Made by a program: the position numbers and the translations under genes | NCBI RefSeq assembly: GCF_022870885.1 | Contig: NZ_CP091509.1 | Location: 310,001 to 374,000, forward strand | Source of the DNA: Neisseria dumasiana | Lineage (GTDB): Bacteria > Pseudomonadota > Gammaproteobacteria > Burkholderiales > Neisseriaceae | Length of the DNA stretch: 64,000 nt | Reading direction: 5' to 3' | The notes under the pieces: model-generated | Database searches by the model: none | What the model saw: the letters and a program-made list of their open reading frames with translations, nothing else | Told to the model about the DNA's origin: nothing | Shown here: in pieces, positions 35,072 through 43,343 of the stretch | How positions within the stretch are numbered: the first letter of the stretch is position 1 | Layout: the number at the start of each line of letters is the position of its first letter

Positions 35072-36145
35072 ATGTCTGCCACCACCCGCGTCGGCATCAT
35101 CGCCAACCCCGTTTCCGCACGCGATATCCGCCGGATTATTTCTCATGCGGCGGGGCTGTCGCTGGGCGAACGTGTGAATATGCTGGTGCGTATTTTGTCT
35201 GTGCTGGCGGCATGCGGCGTGGATGAAGTGCTGCTGATGCCCGAAGGCGAGGGCTTGCGGATGCTGTTGGAGCGGCGGCTGCCGGCCGTGGCAAGCGAGC
35301 TGGATGATCCGCTGCCGCGCCTGCGCTGGGTGGAGATGGCGGTGAACAACAACACCAACGACTCGGTGGCAGCCGCCGAAATCATGCGTGAAGAAGGTGT
35401 GTCGGCCGTTTTGGTGCTGGGCGGCGACGGCACGCACCGCGCGGTGGTGAAAGGCTGCGGCGATGTTCCCGTCGCCGGTATTTCTACCGGCACCAACAAT
35501 GCGTTTCCGCCGATGCGCGAAGTGAGCATTACTGCTTGGGCGGCAGGGTTGTATGCCACGGAAAACGTGCCGCGTGAAGCAGCCTTGCGGTCAAACAAAT
35601 GCCTGCACATCGGCAAATACGATGCCGCAGGCCGAAAAGTGCTGCACGAAATCGCGCTGATCGATGCTGCCGTATTAAACGAAGGCATTCTCGGCGCAAA
35701 AGCCATCAGCGAAACCGACACGCTGCGCACGTTTATCACCACGCAGGCGTCGATTGAAGCCGTGGGGTTGTCGGCCGTGGCGGCGGTGTTGCAGCCGGTA
35801 GGCCGTTATGAACAGGGCGGCCTGCTGGTGGAACTGTTGCCGCAATACGGCCCGCACGCACCGGCAGATAACGCATTTACCGTACAGGCCGTGCTCACGC
35901 CGGGCATGATTGCCAACATCGACATTGCCGCCTACCGCCGTTTTTATGCAGGCGAAGCATACCGCTTGAGCGGGCAGGCGGGTTTGGTTGCGCTGGACGG
36001 CGAACGGGAAATCGCGTTTCGTGAAAACGAAACGATTGCGATCACTTTGCACGAAGAAGCGTTTTATACGCTGGACGTACCTGCGGTGCTGGAATATGTA
36101 AGCGCGCAAAGGCGCAGACGGCATAAATATAGTCAACCAACTTAA
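35072..36145 (+). CDS. acoX: AcoX, ATP-NAD kinase-like protein of acetoin catabolism
   Basis: 357 residues. AcoX proteins belong to the NAD-kinase-like fold; their role in acetoin catabolism is unclear. The N-terminus is V-G-I-I-A-N-P-V-S, and the kinase signature is L-G-G-D-G-T-H-R-A-V followed by G-I-S-T-G-T-N-N-A-F-P. The start is the ATG of MSATTRVG with CAAGGAG before it; the frame is open to 35009 but that would cover the sigma-54 promoter. The C-terminus is abnormal: the last residues (Y-S-Q-P-T) and the stop codon are supplied by a Correia-type element. First gene of the acoX-acoA-acoB set. Confidence 0.88.
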   Translation: MSATTRVGIIANPVSARDIRRIISHAAGLSLGERVNMLVRILSVLAACGVDEVLLMPEGEGLRMLLERRLPAVASELDDPLPRLRWVEMAVNNNTNDSVAAAEIMREEGVSAVLVLGGDGTHRAVVKGCGDVPVAGISTGTNNAFPPMREVSITAWAAGLYATENVPREAALRSNKCLHIGKYDAAGRKVLHEIALIDAAVLNEGILGAKAISETDTLRTFITTQASIEAVGLSAVAAVLQPVGRYEQGGLLVELLPQYGPHAPADNAFTVQAVLTPGMIANIDIAAYRRFYAGEAYRLSGQAGLVALDGEREIAFRENETIAITLHEEAFYTLDVPAVLEYVSAQRRRRHKYSQPT

Positions 36146-36196
36146 CTTTTACTACGGCGTTGCCGCCTTGTATTAAAAATGTGTTGATTGACTATA
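36128..36196. repeat. Short Correia-type element at the acoX 3' end
   Basis: TATAGTCAACCAACTTAAC on the left and GTTGATTGACTATA on the right; 69 bp. It overlaps the last codons and stop of acoX. A DUS follows at about 36222. It lies between acoX and acoA, where it may alter transcript processing. Confidence 0.85.
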
Positions 36197-36299
36197 GAAC
36201 AGGCATAGGTTGAACACCGAAAGGCCGTCTGAAAACATAAAGCGCGGCGGCTGTTTCTGCGCCGCCCTCTAAACAAACCGTTAAACAAGGAGAAAACCC

Positions 36300-37280
36300 A
36301 TGAGCATCAAACTGCCTTTAGATAAAAACCAACTGCTCGAAGTGTACCGCCGCATGAAAACGATACGCGAATTTGAAGAGCGGCTGCATATCGACTTCTC
36401 GCGCGGCGACATACCCGGTTTCGTGCATCTGTATGCCGGCGAAGAGGCCACCGGCGTGGGCGTGATTTTCCACCTGAACGATAAAGACCGCATCGCCAGC
36501 ACCCACCGCGGCCACGGCCACTGCATCGCCAAAGGCGTGGATGTGATCGGCATGATGAAAGAAATCTACGGCAAGCGCGACGGAGTGTGCCGCGGCAAAG
36601 GCGGCTCGATGCACATTGCCGATCTGTCGAAAGGCATGATGGGTGCCAACGGCATTGTCGGTGCCGGAGCGCCTTTGGCCTGCGGAGCCGCGTTGGCGGC
36701 CAAATACACCGGCAGCGGCGGTGTGGCCGTTACCTTTTGCGGCGACGGCGCGGCCAATCAGGGCACGGTGCTGGAAAGCCTGAACTTGGCGGCTATTTGG
36801 AATCTGCCGGTGATTTTCGTAGTGGAGAACAACGGCTACGCCGAATCCACATCGCGCGACTACGGCACCGCCGCCAACAGCTTTGCCGACCGCGGCGTCG
36901 GTTTCGGCATTCCCGGCGTAGTGGTGGACGGCAACGACTTTTTCGCCGTGTATGAAGCCACCGGAGAAGTCATCCGCCGCGCCCGCAACGGCGGTGGCCC
37001 CGCGCTGCTGGAATGCAAAACCAACCGTTTCTTCGGCCACTTTGAAGGCGACGCGCAAACCTACCGCCCCAAAGGTGAAGTGGACAACCTGCGCGCCAAC
37101 CACGACTGCCTGAAAATCTTCCGCCGCCGCGTAACCGAAGCAGGCGTACTTACTGATGCCGAGCTGGATGCCGTCGATAAAGAAGTGCATGAGCTAATCG
37201 AACGTTCGGTGCAGGAAGCCAAAGCCGCACCCGCACCGAATGCGGAAGATTTGCTGACAGATGTTTATGTAAGCTATTGA
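36300..37280 (+). CDS. acoA: Acetoin dehydrogenase E1 alpha subunit
   Basis: 326 residues, TPP-dependent dehydrogenase E1-alpha family. The TPP motif is G-D-G-A-A-N-Q-G...N-G-Y-A; the early D-F-S-R-G-D-I-P-G-F-V-H-L-Y-A-G-E-E and K-D-R-I-A-S-T-H-R-G-H-G-H segments are conserved. With AcoB it cleaves acetoin and loads an acetyl unit on a lipoyl arm. Pyruvate-type E1 alpha is related, but the neighbours (AcoX, AcoR, AcoC-like lipoyl protein) favour acetoin. The ribosome-binding site is AAGGAG. Confidence 0.9.
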   Translation: MSIKLPLDKNQLLEVYRRMKTIREFEERLHIDFSRGDIPGFVHLYAGEEATGVGVIFHLNDKDRIASTHRGHGHCIAKGVDVIGMMKEIYGKRDGVCRGKGGSMHIADLSKGMMGANGIVGAGAPLACGAALAAKYTGSGGVAVTFCGDGAANQGTVLESLNLAAIWNLPVIFVVENNGYAESTSRDYGTAANSFADRGVGFGIPGVVVDGNDFFAVYEATGEVIRRARNGGGPALLECKTNRFFGHFEGDAQTYRPKGEVDNLRANHDCLKIFRRRVTEAGVLTDAELDAVDKEVHELIERSVQEAKAAPAPNAEDLLTDVYVSY

Positions 37281-37307
37281 AAACGATAAAAACAGGAGAA
37301 ACAGATT

Positions 37308-38327
37308 ATGTCCCGCCAATTAACCATGAAATCAGCGATTAACGAAGCTATCGACCAAGAAATGAGCCGCGACCCCGCCGTGATTATGATGGGTGAAGAC
37401 ATCGTCGGCGGCGCGGGTGCTAGCGGCGAACGCGACGCTTGGGGCGGCGTGCTCGGCCTATCCAAAGGGCTGTATGCCAAATACGGCGACCGCCTCATCG
37501 ACACGCCGCTTTCCGAAGCCGCTTATGTCGGTGCAGCCATCGGCGCCGCTACCTGCGGCCTGCGGCCGATTGCCGAACTGATGTTTATCGACTTTATGGG
37601 CGTGTGCTTCGACCAAATTCTCAACCAAGCCGCCAAGTTCCGCTATATGTTCGGCGGCAAAGCCGAAACGCCCGTCGTGATCCGCGCCATGGTCGGCGGC
37701 GGTTTCAGCGCGGCGGCGCAGCACAGCCAGATGCTCACGCCCATCTTTACCCATGTGCCAGGTTTGAAAGTCGTGTGTCCGTCCAACCCCTATGATGCAA
37801 AAGGGCTGCTGGTGCAGTCTATCCGCGACAACGACCCCGTGATTTTCTGCGAACACAAAAGCCTGTATGCCGTCAAAGGCGACGTGCCGGAAGAGCTGTA
37901 TGCCATTCCCTTCGGCCAAGCCAACATCGTGCGCGAAGGCAAAGATGTAACCTTAGTTGCTTACGGCATGATGGTTCAGCGCAGTATCGACGCCGCCAAA
38001 ACGCTGGAAAAAGAAGGCATCGAGGCAGAAGTTATCGACCTGCGCACCCTTTCGCCGCTCGATATCGACACCGTGTTGAAATCGGTGGAAAAAACCGGCC
38101 GCTTAGTGGTGGTGGACGAAGCCAGCCCCCGTTGCAATATCGCCACCGACATTTCCGCCCAAGTGTGCCAGAAAATATTCGGCGCACTCAAAGCAGGCAT
38201 CGAAATGGTGTCGCCGCCGCACACGCCCGTGCCGTTTTCCAACGTGCTGGAAAAACTCTACCTTCCTAGCGGCAAGCAAATCGCCGAAGCCGCCCGCAAA
38301 ACCTTGGGTAAGGTTGAGGCCGTCTGA
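37308..38327 (+). CDS. acoB: Acetoin dehydrogenase E1 beta subunit
   Basis: 339 residues, transketolase-like E1-beta family. It begins S-R-Q-L-T-M-K-S-A-I-N-E-A-I-D-Q-E-M; conserved blocks are G-E-D-I-V-G-G, D-T-P-L-S-E and P-I-A-E-L-M-F-I-D-F-M-G. It forms the heterotetrameric E1 with AcoA. Spacing to acoA is 27 bp with ACAGGAG. The C-terminus V-E-A-V and stop codon are encoded by a DUS (GAGGCCGTCTGA). Confidence 0.92.
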   Translation: MSRQLTMKSAINEAIDQEMSRDPAVIMMGEDIVGGAGASGERDAWGGVLGLSKGLYAKYGDRLIDTPLSEAAYVGAAIGAATCGLRPIAELMFIDFMGVCFDQILNQAAKFRYMFGGKAETPVVIRAMVGGGFSAAAQHSQMLTPIFTHVPGLKVVCPSNPYDAKGLLVQSIRDNDPVIFCEHKSLYAVKGDVPEELYAIPFGQANIVREGKDVTLVAYGMMVQRSIDAAKTLEKEGIEAEVIDLRTLSPLDIDTVLKSVEKTGRLVVVDEASPRCNIATDISAQVCQKIFGALKAGIEMVSPPHTPVPFSNVLEKLYLPSGKQIAEAARKTLGKVEAV

Positions 38328-38401
38328 AAGCGAGCTTGCGGGTTTCGCCAAAGCGAATGCAGTAAGTCGGCCAAAACACCATCGGCAAACTGCCCCCGAA
38401 C

Positions 38402-38428
38402 AAAAGGCGGGCAAAACCCCCGCCTTTT
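38402..38428 (+). terminator. Hairpin with T tail between acoB and the lipoyl gene
   Basis: AAAAGGCGGG, a 7-bp loop, then CCCGCCTTTT. It has the form of a bidirectional intrinsic terminator or attenuator and would lower expression of the lipoyl-protein gene relative to E1. A DUS follows at about 38456. Confidence 0.6.
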
Positions 38429-38493
38429 AAAACCATAACAGCCTTCTCTGAAACGTTTTCAGACGGCATCCACAATAAACAAAGGAGACAACC

Positions 38494-38811
38494 ATGAGCA
38501 ACATCAAACCCGTCATCATCCCCAAATGGGGGTTAACCATGGAAGAAGGCACCATCAACGAATGGCTGATTGAAGTCGGCACGTCCGTGAGCGTCGGCAT
38601 GGAAATACTCAGCATCGACACCGACAAACTCACCAACGCCGTTGAAGCCGCCGATTCGGGCATACTGCGGCGTATCCTCCACGGCGCAGGCGAAACCCTG
38701 CCGGTTAAAACCCTGATCGGCATCCTCGCCGAAGCCGACACGCCCGAAGCCGACATCGATGCCTTTATCGCCAACTGGACACCGCCGTCTGCCGACGAAG
38801 TGGACGAATAA
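38494..38811 (+). CDS. Stand-alone lipoyl-domain protein, truncated AcoC-like
   Basis: 105 residues, consisting only of a biotinyl/lipoyl domain. P-K-W-G-L-T-M-E-E-G-T-I is the AcoC signature; the lipoylated Lys is Lys45 in I-D-T-D-K-L-T-N-A-V-E-A. The final A-D-I-D-A-F-I-A-N-W corresponds to the linker after the lipoyl domain of AcoC. Full AcoC proteins of Pseudomonas and Ralstonia continue for about 260 residues with a hydrolase-like domain; classical E2 enzymes carry a catalytic acyltransferase core. Neither follows here: the next gene begins 50 bp downstream and is a lipoate ligase homologue. Ribosome-binding site AAAGGAGA. Confidence 0.9.
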   Translation: MSNIKPVIIPKWGLTMEEGTINEWLIEVGTSVSVGMEILSIDTDKLTNAVEAADSGILRRILHGAGETLPVKTLIGILAEADTPEADIDAFIANWTPPSADEVDE

Positions 38812-38861
38812 GGCTTTCAGACGGCCTGAGACCGTTTACCCACCCCGCCGGAGCTTCGCCC

Positions 38862-39590
38862 ATGCCGCTGATTCCGCCCTGTGTGTTTTACCCCGAACAC
38901 CGCTTCGATCTTTCCGCCCGCAGCTGGGCCGACAACGAACGCGCTTTGTTGGCGGCCGTCGGCGGGCCGTCTGAAAGCATGGCGCTGATACACGAAGGCG
39001 GCGACGGCATCGTTGTGCCGCGCAGTTATCAACAAGGCCGTCCGAACTTTCAGACGGCCTGTGAAATCCTGTCCGGCGAGGGCTTGGCCGTACATGTGCG
39101 CCTGTCGGGCGGCGGCGTGGTGCCGCAGGCCGCAGGGGTGATCAACCTGCATTTGGGCTACACCGCCGATACGCCCAATCCTTTACCCGCGGCTCAAGCG
39201 CATTATCAAGCTTTGTGCGGGTTGCTCTCGGAATTGCTGCGCCACTTCGGCATCACCGCCACCGCCCAAGCCGTACAGGGTTCGTTTTGCGACGGGCGTT
39301 TCAACCTTGCCGTTAACGGCCGCAAAATTGCCGGAACCGCCCAATATTGGCAGCGCGACAAAAGTGCGGAAAACCGCTACCGCGTGCTTTCGCATGCCGT
39401 TATTCTCGCCGCCGACCCGCATGTGCTCACCGAGCGCGCCAACCGTTTTGAAGCAGCCATCGGCAGCACCGTGCGCTACCGTGCCGATAAAACCGTGTCG
39501 GTTTGCGGTTTATCCGGTGCAAATGCTGCCGAAGTAGCCGACCGGTTGCGCCGTTTGCTCAGGCCGTCTGAAAACAGCCGGTGCGGTTGA
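38862..39590 (+). CDS. LplA-like lipoate-protein ligase homologue
   Basis: 242 residues of the BPL/LplA/LipB fold. It has V-H-V-R-L-S-G-G-G-V-V-P-Q (substrate loop, R-x-S-G-G-G), V-Q-G-S-F-C-D-G-R-F-N-L-A-V and the catalytic Lys155 in N-G-R-K-I-A-G-T-A-Q. It lacks the C-terminal accessory domain of E. coli LplA. Position after the lipoyl protein suggests it attaches or transfers a lipoyl group to Lys45. Several DUS occur in the gene, the last one coding for the C-terminal R-P-S-E. No obvious SD just before the ATG, so coupling to the upstream gene is possible. Confidence 0.82.
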   Translation: MPLIPPCVFYPEHRFDLSARSWADNERALLAAVGGPSESMALIHEGGDGIVVPRSYQQGRPNFQTACEILSGEGLAVHVRLSGGGVVPQAAGVINLHLGYTADTPNPLPAAQAHYQALCGLLSELLRHFGITATAQAVQGSFCDGRFNLAVNGRKIAGTAQYWQRDKSAENRYRVLSHAVILAADPHVLTERANRFEAAIGSTVRYRADKTVSVCGLSGANAAEVADRLRRLLRPSENSRCG

Positions 39591-39596
39591 CCATGT

Positions 39597-40427
39597 TCAG
39601 GCAAATTTTGTTCTGATTTTGGAATACCCCAGCGCACACAAAAACAGTGCCGCTTGCAACAAAATAATCACCGGCCCGGTGGCGGCATCGAGATGGTAGC
39701 TCAATATCGTGCCGGCCAAACCGGTCATCACGGAGCACACTACCACGATAATCATCATGCGGTCGAAACGGTGGGTCAGCAGCGAAGCGGTAATGCCGGG
39801 AGAAATCAGCATGGCGATGACCAGCACCACGCCCGCAACCTGTATCGCGCTGATAATAGTTAACGCCAGCAGAATCAGCAGCCCGTAGTGGAGCAGCTGC
39901 GGCGGCAAACCGACAATCCGCGCCTGCACGGGGTCGAAGCAGTAGAGCATCAAATCCCTTCTCTTCAACATCACCACCGCAAAAACGAGGGCGCAGATAA
40001 TCAGCGTGCGGATCAGCTCTTCATAGCTCACGCCGAGAATGTTGCCGAACAAAATATGCGTGAGGTGTTGGTCGGTTTCCACTTTGGTAAACAGCACCAA
40101 GCCGAAAGCAAACATGCCCGAAAACACGATGCCCATCACCGTATCTTCTTTCAGACGGCTGTTGTTTTTCAGATAGCCCACACCCACGGCGCAGGCCAGC
40201 CCGGAAACGAATGCGCCCGCCACCAAAGGGATGCCGGTTACAAAGGCAACGATGATGCCGGGCAATACGGCATGGGAAATGGCATCGCCCATCAGCGACC
40301 AGCCTTTCAGCACCAGATAGCACGATAAGATGCCGCACACCACCGACACAATCAGCGCGGTCAGCAGCGCGTATTGCATAAACGGAAAACTCAGCGGTTC
40401 GACAAACCAGTTGATGATGTCAGCCAT
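39597..40427 (-). CDS. yfeD: Metal ABC transporter permease (YfeD/SitD type)
   Basis: 276 residues with eight or so membrane helices, ABC-3 family. G-W-S-L-M-G-D-A-I-S-H-A-V-L-P-G is the family motif. It overlaps the upstream permease gene by eight bases and ends seven bases before the convergent lplA-like gene. The four-gene order (binding protein, ATPase, two permeases) is that of Yfe/Sit iron-manganese transporters. Confidence 0.88.
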   Translation of the reverse strand: MADIINWFVEPLSFPFMQYALLTALIVSVVCGILSCYLVLKGWSLMGDAISHAVLPGIIVAFVTGIPLVAGAFVSGLACAVGVGYLKNNSRLKEDTVMGIVFSGMFAFGLVLFTKVETDQHLTHILFGNILGVSYEELIRTLIICALVFAVVMLKRRDLMLYCFDPVQARIVGLPPQLLHYGLLILLALTIISAIQVAGVVLVIAMLISPGITASLLTHRFDRMMIIVVVCSVMTGLAGTILSYHLDAATGPVIILLQAALFLCALGYSKIRTKFA

Positions 40428-41289
40428 GGCCGGTTTCTCCTTGCAACGCTGCAGTTTGTTTCTGTTTCAACAAGCCGTATTTGGGCGCGAAGATAAAGGC
40501 CAGCAGAAACAGCGCCGTTTGCAGGCAAACGATAATGCCGCCGGTGGCTCCGTCGAGAAAATAGCTGGCATACGCGCCGATGCCGCCGGTCAAAAAGCCC
40601 AACGCCACGGCAATACCTACGAGCTTGCTGAATTTGTCGGTAAGCAGATAGGCGGTGGCACCCGGCGTAATCACCATGGCGATTACCAACACCGCACCCA
40701 CGGTTTGCAGGGCGGCCACCACGCAGGCACTGAGCAGGGTGAAAAAGAGGATTTTATAACGCAGCGGCGACAAACCCACGGCCACCGCCTGAGTTTCGTC
40801 GAAAAACACCAGCAGCAGGTTTTTCCAAAACAGCAATAAAAAAGCCAAGCACACCGCCATAATGATGCCTACTTGAAAAACGTCTTCGTCGGCAATGCCC
40901 AAAATATTGCCCAACACGATTTCCTCTACATTCACGGCAGTAGGGTTGATGGAAACGATAAACAGGCCGAGGGCGAAAAAGGTGGTGAAAATAAAGCCGA
41001 TGATGGCATCTTCTTTCAATTTGCTTACCGCTTTAATCCACAAAATCGCCAATGCCGCCAAGATGCCCGAAATAAAAGCGCCCACCGAATAAGGCAGCGA
41101 GAGCGAATAAGTGATGGCCACGCCCGGCACCACCGAGTGCGACAAGGCATCGCCGATTAACGACCAGCCTTTGAGCATCAGATAAGCCGACAAAAACGCA
41201 CATATCCCGCCCACGGCGGCACTGATCACAACGGCTTTCACCATATATTCGTAAGCGAGCGGCTCCAGTAACACATCCAGCATAATCAA
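40420..41289 (-). CDS. yfeC: Metal ABC transporter permease (YfeC/SitC type)
   Basis: 289 residues, ABC-3 family, with [16 protein letters not shown] and several membrane helices. Paralogous to the downstream permease; the two form the heterodimeric channel. It overlaps the ATPase gene by four bases (translational coupling). Confidence 0.88.
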   Translation of the reverse strand: MIMLDVLLEPLAYEYMVKAVVISAAVGGICAFLSAYLMLKGWSLIGDALSHSVVPGVAITYSLSLPYSVGAFISGILAALAILWIKAVSKLKEDAIIGFIFTTFFALGLFIVSINPTAVNVEEIVLGNILGIADEDVFQVGIIMAVCLAFLLLFWKNLLLVFFDETQAVAVGLSPLRYKILFFTLLSACVVAALQTVGAVLVIAMVITPGATAYLLTDKFSKLVGIAVALGFLTGGIGAYASYFLDGATGGIIVCLQTALFLLAFIFAPKYGLLKQKQTAALQGETGHG

Positions 41290-42215
41290 CGCTCCCCGCC
41301 GTTTTCCGTTTGCTCCTGCACGGTTTCTTCCTCACAGTTGCAGCCGCATTTTGCGATGGATGCGGGCGGGTCGATTTTGGTTTCGCCGTAAAACACCGCG
41401 GGCCGTTCGTCGTCGGTCAGCACCGTAACGGCGCGTTTGTCTTCATCGTCGTGCAAATCGCTGCCGGCCAGTTTGAAGTGGCGCAGCACGCCGCCGAATG
41501 CGACTTCGAGATTGTGCTGGTTGAACGTGGATTCGGTAGAACCGGCCGCCAATACGGTGCGGTTGATCATCACCACGCGGTCGCAAAAGTCGGGCACAAC
41601 GCCCAGATTGTGTGTGGAGACCAAAATCAGACGGCCTTCCGCGCGCAACTGGCCGAGAAGATCCATAATCATGTTTTCGGTTTTCACGTCCACGCCTGTA
41701 AACGGCTCGTCCAGCAGAATCACCTTGCTGTCTTGCGCCAACGCGCGGGCGAGAAAGACGCGTTTTTTCTGGCCGCCGGAAAGCTCGCCGATTTGCCGTT
41801 CGGCAAGATGGGCGATATCGACGCGTTCCATGGCCGTCTGAACTTTCTGTTTGTCGGTTTTACTCGGAATACGCAGAAAATTCATGTAGCCGTAACGCCC
41901 CTGCATCACCACATCGTAAACCGAAACGGGAAACTGCCAGTCCACTTCTTCGCTTTGCGGCACATAAGAAACCAGATTGCTTTTCAAAGCCTGCGCGATG
42001 GGCAGCCCGCACAGGCGGATATCGCCCTTGCGCGGCTTGAGCAAACCCATCAGGCTTTTAAACAATGTGGACTTGCCGCTGCCGTTCACACCGACCAGCG
42101 CACAGGTCATGCCGCCTTCCAAATCCAGCGAAAAATCATAAATGGCCGTGTGGCCGTTGTTGTAGCGCACGGTAACATCTTCGACACGAATCGAAGCAGC
42201 AGCGGGGGACATCAT
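41286..42215 (-). CDS. yfeB: Metal ABC transporter ATPase (YfeB/SitB type) with Cys tail
   Basis: 309 residues. Walker [11 protein letters not shown], signature L-S-G-G-Q-K-K-R, Walker B V-I-L-L-D-E-P. After the usual domain there is a C-terminal extension of about 60 residues ending K-C-G-C-N-C-E-E-E, a possible metal-sensing site that I do not associate with YfeB in general. Its start overlaps the yfeA stop region by one base. Confidence 0.9.
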   Translation of the reverse strand: MMSPAAASIRVEDVTVRYNNGHTAIYDFSLDLEGGMTCALVGVNGSGKSTLFKSLMGLLKPRKGDIRLCGLPIAQALKSNLVSYVPQSEEVDWQFPVSVYDVVMQGRYGYMNFLRIPSKTDKQKVQTAMERVDIAHLAERQIGELSGGQKKRVFLARALAQDSKVILLDEPFTGVDVKTENMIMDLLGQLRAEGRLILVSTHNLGVVPDFCDRVVMINRTVLAAGSTESTFNQHNLEVAFGGVLRHFKLAGSDLHDDEDKRAVTVLTDDERPAVFYGETKIDPPASIAKCGCNCEEETVQEQTENGGER

Positions 42216-43096
42216 TATTTTCCAAATCCTTTAACAATCGTCGATACCGTTGTATTCAGCAGGTCGGTATAAGTCGGCACCGGGCCGTTTTTGGCGGAAA
42301 GCGAATCCACATACAATACGCCGCCGTATTTGGCACCGGTTTCTTTCGCCACCTGTTTCATCGGCTTGGGCGAAATGGTGCTTTCGCTGAACACCACCGG
42401 AATTTTGTTTTGGCGCACCACGTCGATTACTTTGCGCACCTGTTGCGGCGTGCCTTGTTGTTCGGCATTAATCGGCCACAGGTAAACTTCTTTGAAGCCG
42501 TAGTCTTTCGCCAGATAGCTGAACGCACCTTCGCTGCTTACCAAGAACCGCTGGTTTTGCGGCACCTGCATCAATTTGGCACGCAAAGGCTTGTCGAGCT
42601 GTTTGATTTTGCTGCTGTATGCCGCCGCATTTTTGGTATAAACCGCCGCGTTTTTCGGGTCGTATTTCACCAGCGCGTTTTTAATGTTTTCGATGTACAC
42701 CAAAGCATTGCTGGTCGACATCCACGCGTGCGGGTTGGGCATGCCTTTGTAAGGGCCTTCGTGAATCGACATCGGGGTGATGCCTTTGGTAACCACCACC
42801 GCCGGTTTGTTTTTCACATTTTGGAAGAAGCGTTCAAACCAGCGTTCGAGATTCATGCCGTTCCACAGCACCAAATCGGCCGACTGCGCTTTGGCAATAT
42901 CTTGCGGTGTGGGTTGGTAATCGTGAATTTCCGCTCCCGGCTTGGTAATCGATTCCACTGTTGCCGCATCGCCGGCCACGTTTTGGGCGATGTCCTGAAT
43001 CACGGTAAAAGTGGTAACCACTTTAAATTTTGAGTAAGCGGGCGATGCCGAAAAAGCGGCCAAAACCAAACATGCAGTGGTTAAAAAACGGCGCAT
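42215..43096 (-). CDS. yfeA: Fe/Mn-binding periplasmic protein (YfeA/SitA type)
   Basis: 293 residues. Signal peptide (about 1-22, ending A-Y-S). Cluster A-I metal-binding protein with predicted ligands His58 (E-I-H-D-Y-Q-P-T), His123 (N-P-H-A-W-M-S), Glu189 (S-S-E-G-A-F) and Asp264 (Y-V-D-S-L-S). There is no His-rich loop of the ZnuA kind, and W-F-E-R-F-F plus P-H-A-W-M-S are typical of SitA/YfeA, so iron or manganese is favoured over zinc. A Fur-like box lies about 80 bp upstream. Confidence 0.9.
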   Translation of the reverse strand: MRRFLTTACLVLAAFSASPAYSKFKVVTTFTVIQDIAQNVAGDAATVESITKPGAEIHDYQPTPQDIAKAQSADLVLWNGMNLERWFERFFQNVKNKPAVVVTKGITPMSIHEGPYKGMPNPHAWMSTSNALVYIENIKNALVKYDPKNAAVYTKNAAAYSSKIKQLDKPLRAKLMQVPQNQRFLVSSEGAFSYLAKDYGFKEVYLWPINAEQQGTPQQVRKVIDVVRQNKIPVVFSESTISPKPMKQVAKETGAKYGGVLYVDSLSAKNGPVPTYTDLLNTTVSTIVKGFGK

Positions 43097-43177
43097 GATA
43101 CATTCTCCTGATATAGATATGACATAAATTAAAGTGAAGCGGCAGCTGTGTTTGCCGGTTGGCTATACTATCAATAA

Positions 43178-43192
43178 TGAGAACTATTTTCA
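43178..43192. promoter_or_regulatory. Probable Fur box for the yfe operon
   Basis: TGAGAACTATTTTCA matches TGATAATNATTATCA at 11 or 12 of 14 fixed positions and sits inside a larger palindrome (TATACTAT ... ATAGTATA). Confidence 0.6.
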
Positions 43193-43249
43193 ATAATAGT
43201 ATAGGATATAAGGATACCCGATTGAGAAAGGCTATTGCAAGACTAATGA

Positions 43250-43318
43250 AGCCTTTGCAAAATTCCCGTCTGCGGCTTGCTGCTTTGAATTAAAAAAGAG
43301 CGGATTGACTGTAAGTTA
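43250..43318. repeat. Degenerate MITE/Correia fragment
   Basis: GCCTTTGCAAAATTCC resembles the IS5-type end, followed by CTGCGGCTTGCTGCTTTGAA and GAGCGGATTGACTGTAA, the right half of the Correia-type family also seen at 44490-44616. Apparently a fused remnant next to the second IS30 copy. Confidence 0.5.
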
Positions 43319-43343
43319 TATTCCCATACCGCTTGAGGCCCTT

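Noticed and set aside
36220..36300. Search for a second sigma-54 promoter directly upstream of acoA
   Set aside because: No GG-N10-GC pair with the right flanks; acoA is probably read from the acoX promoter.
39597..43096. Assignment of the ABC transporter as a zinc (Znu) system
   Set aside because: Four-gene layout with two permeases, no His-rich loop in the binding protein and a Fur-like rather than Zur-like box; Fe/Mn (Yfe/Sit) fits better.
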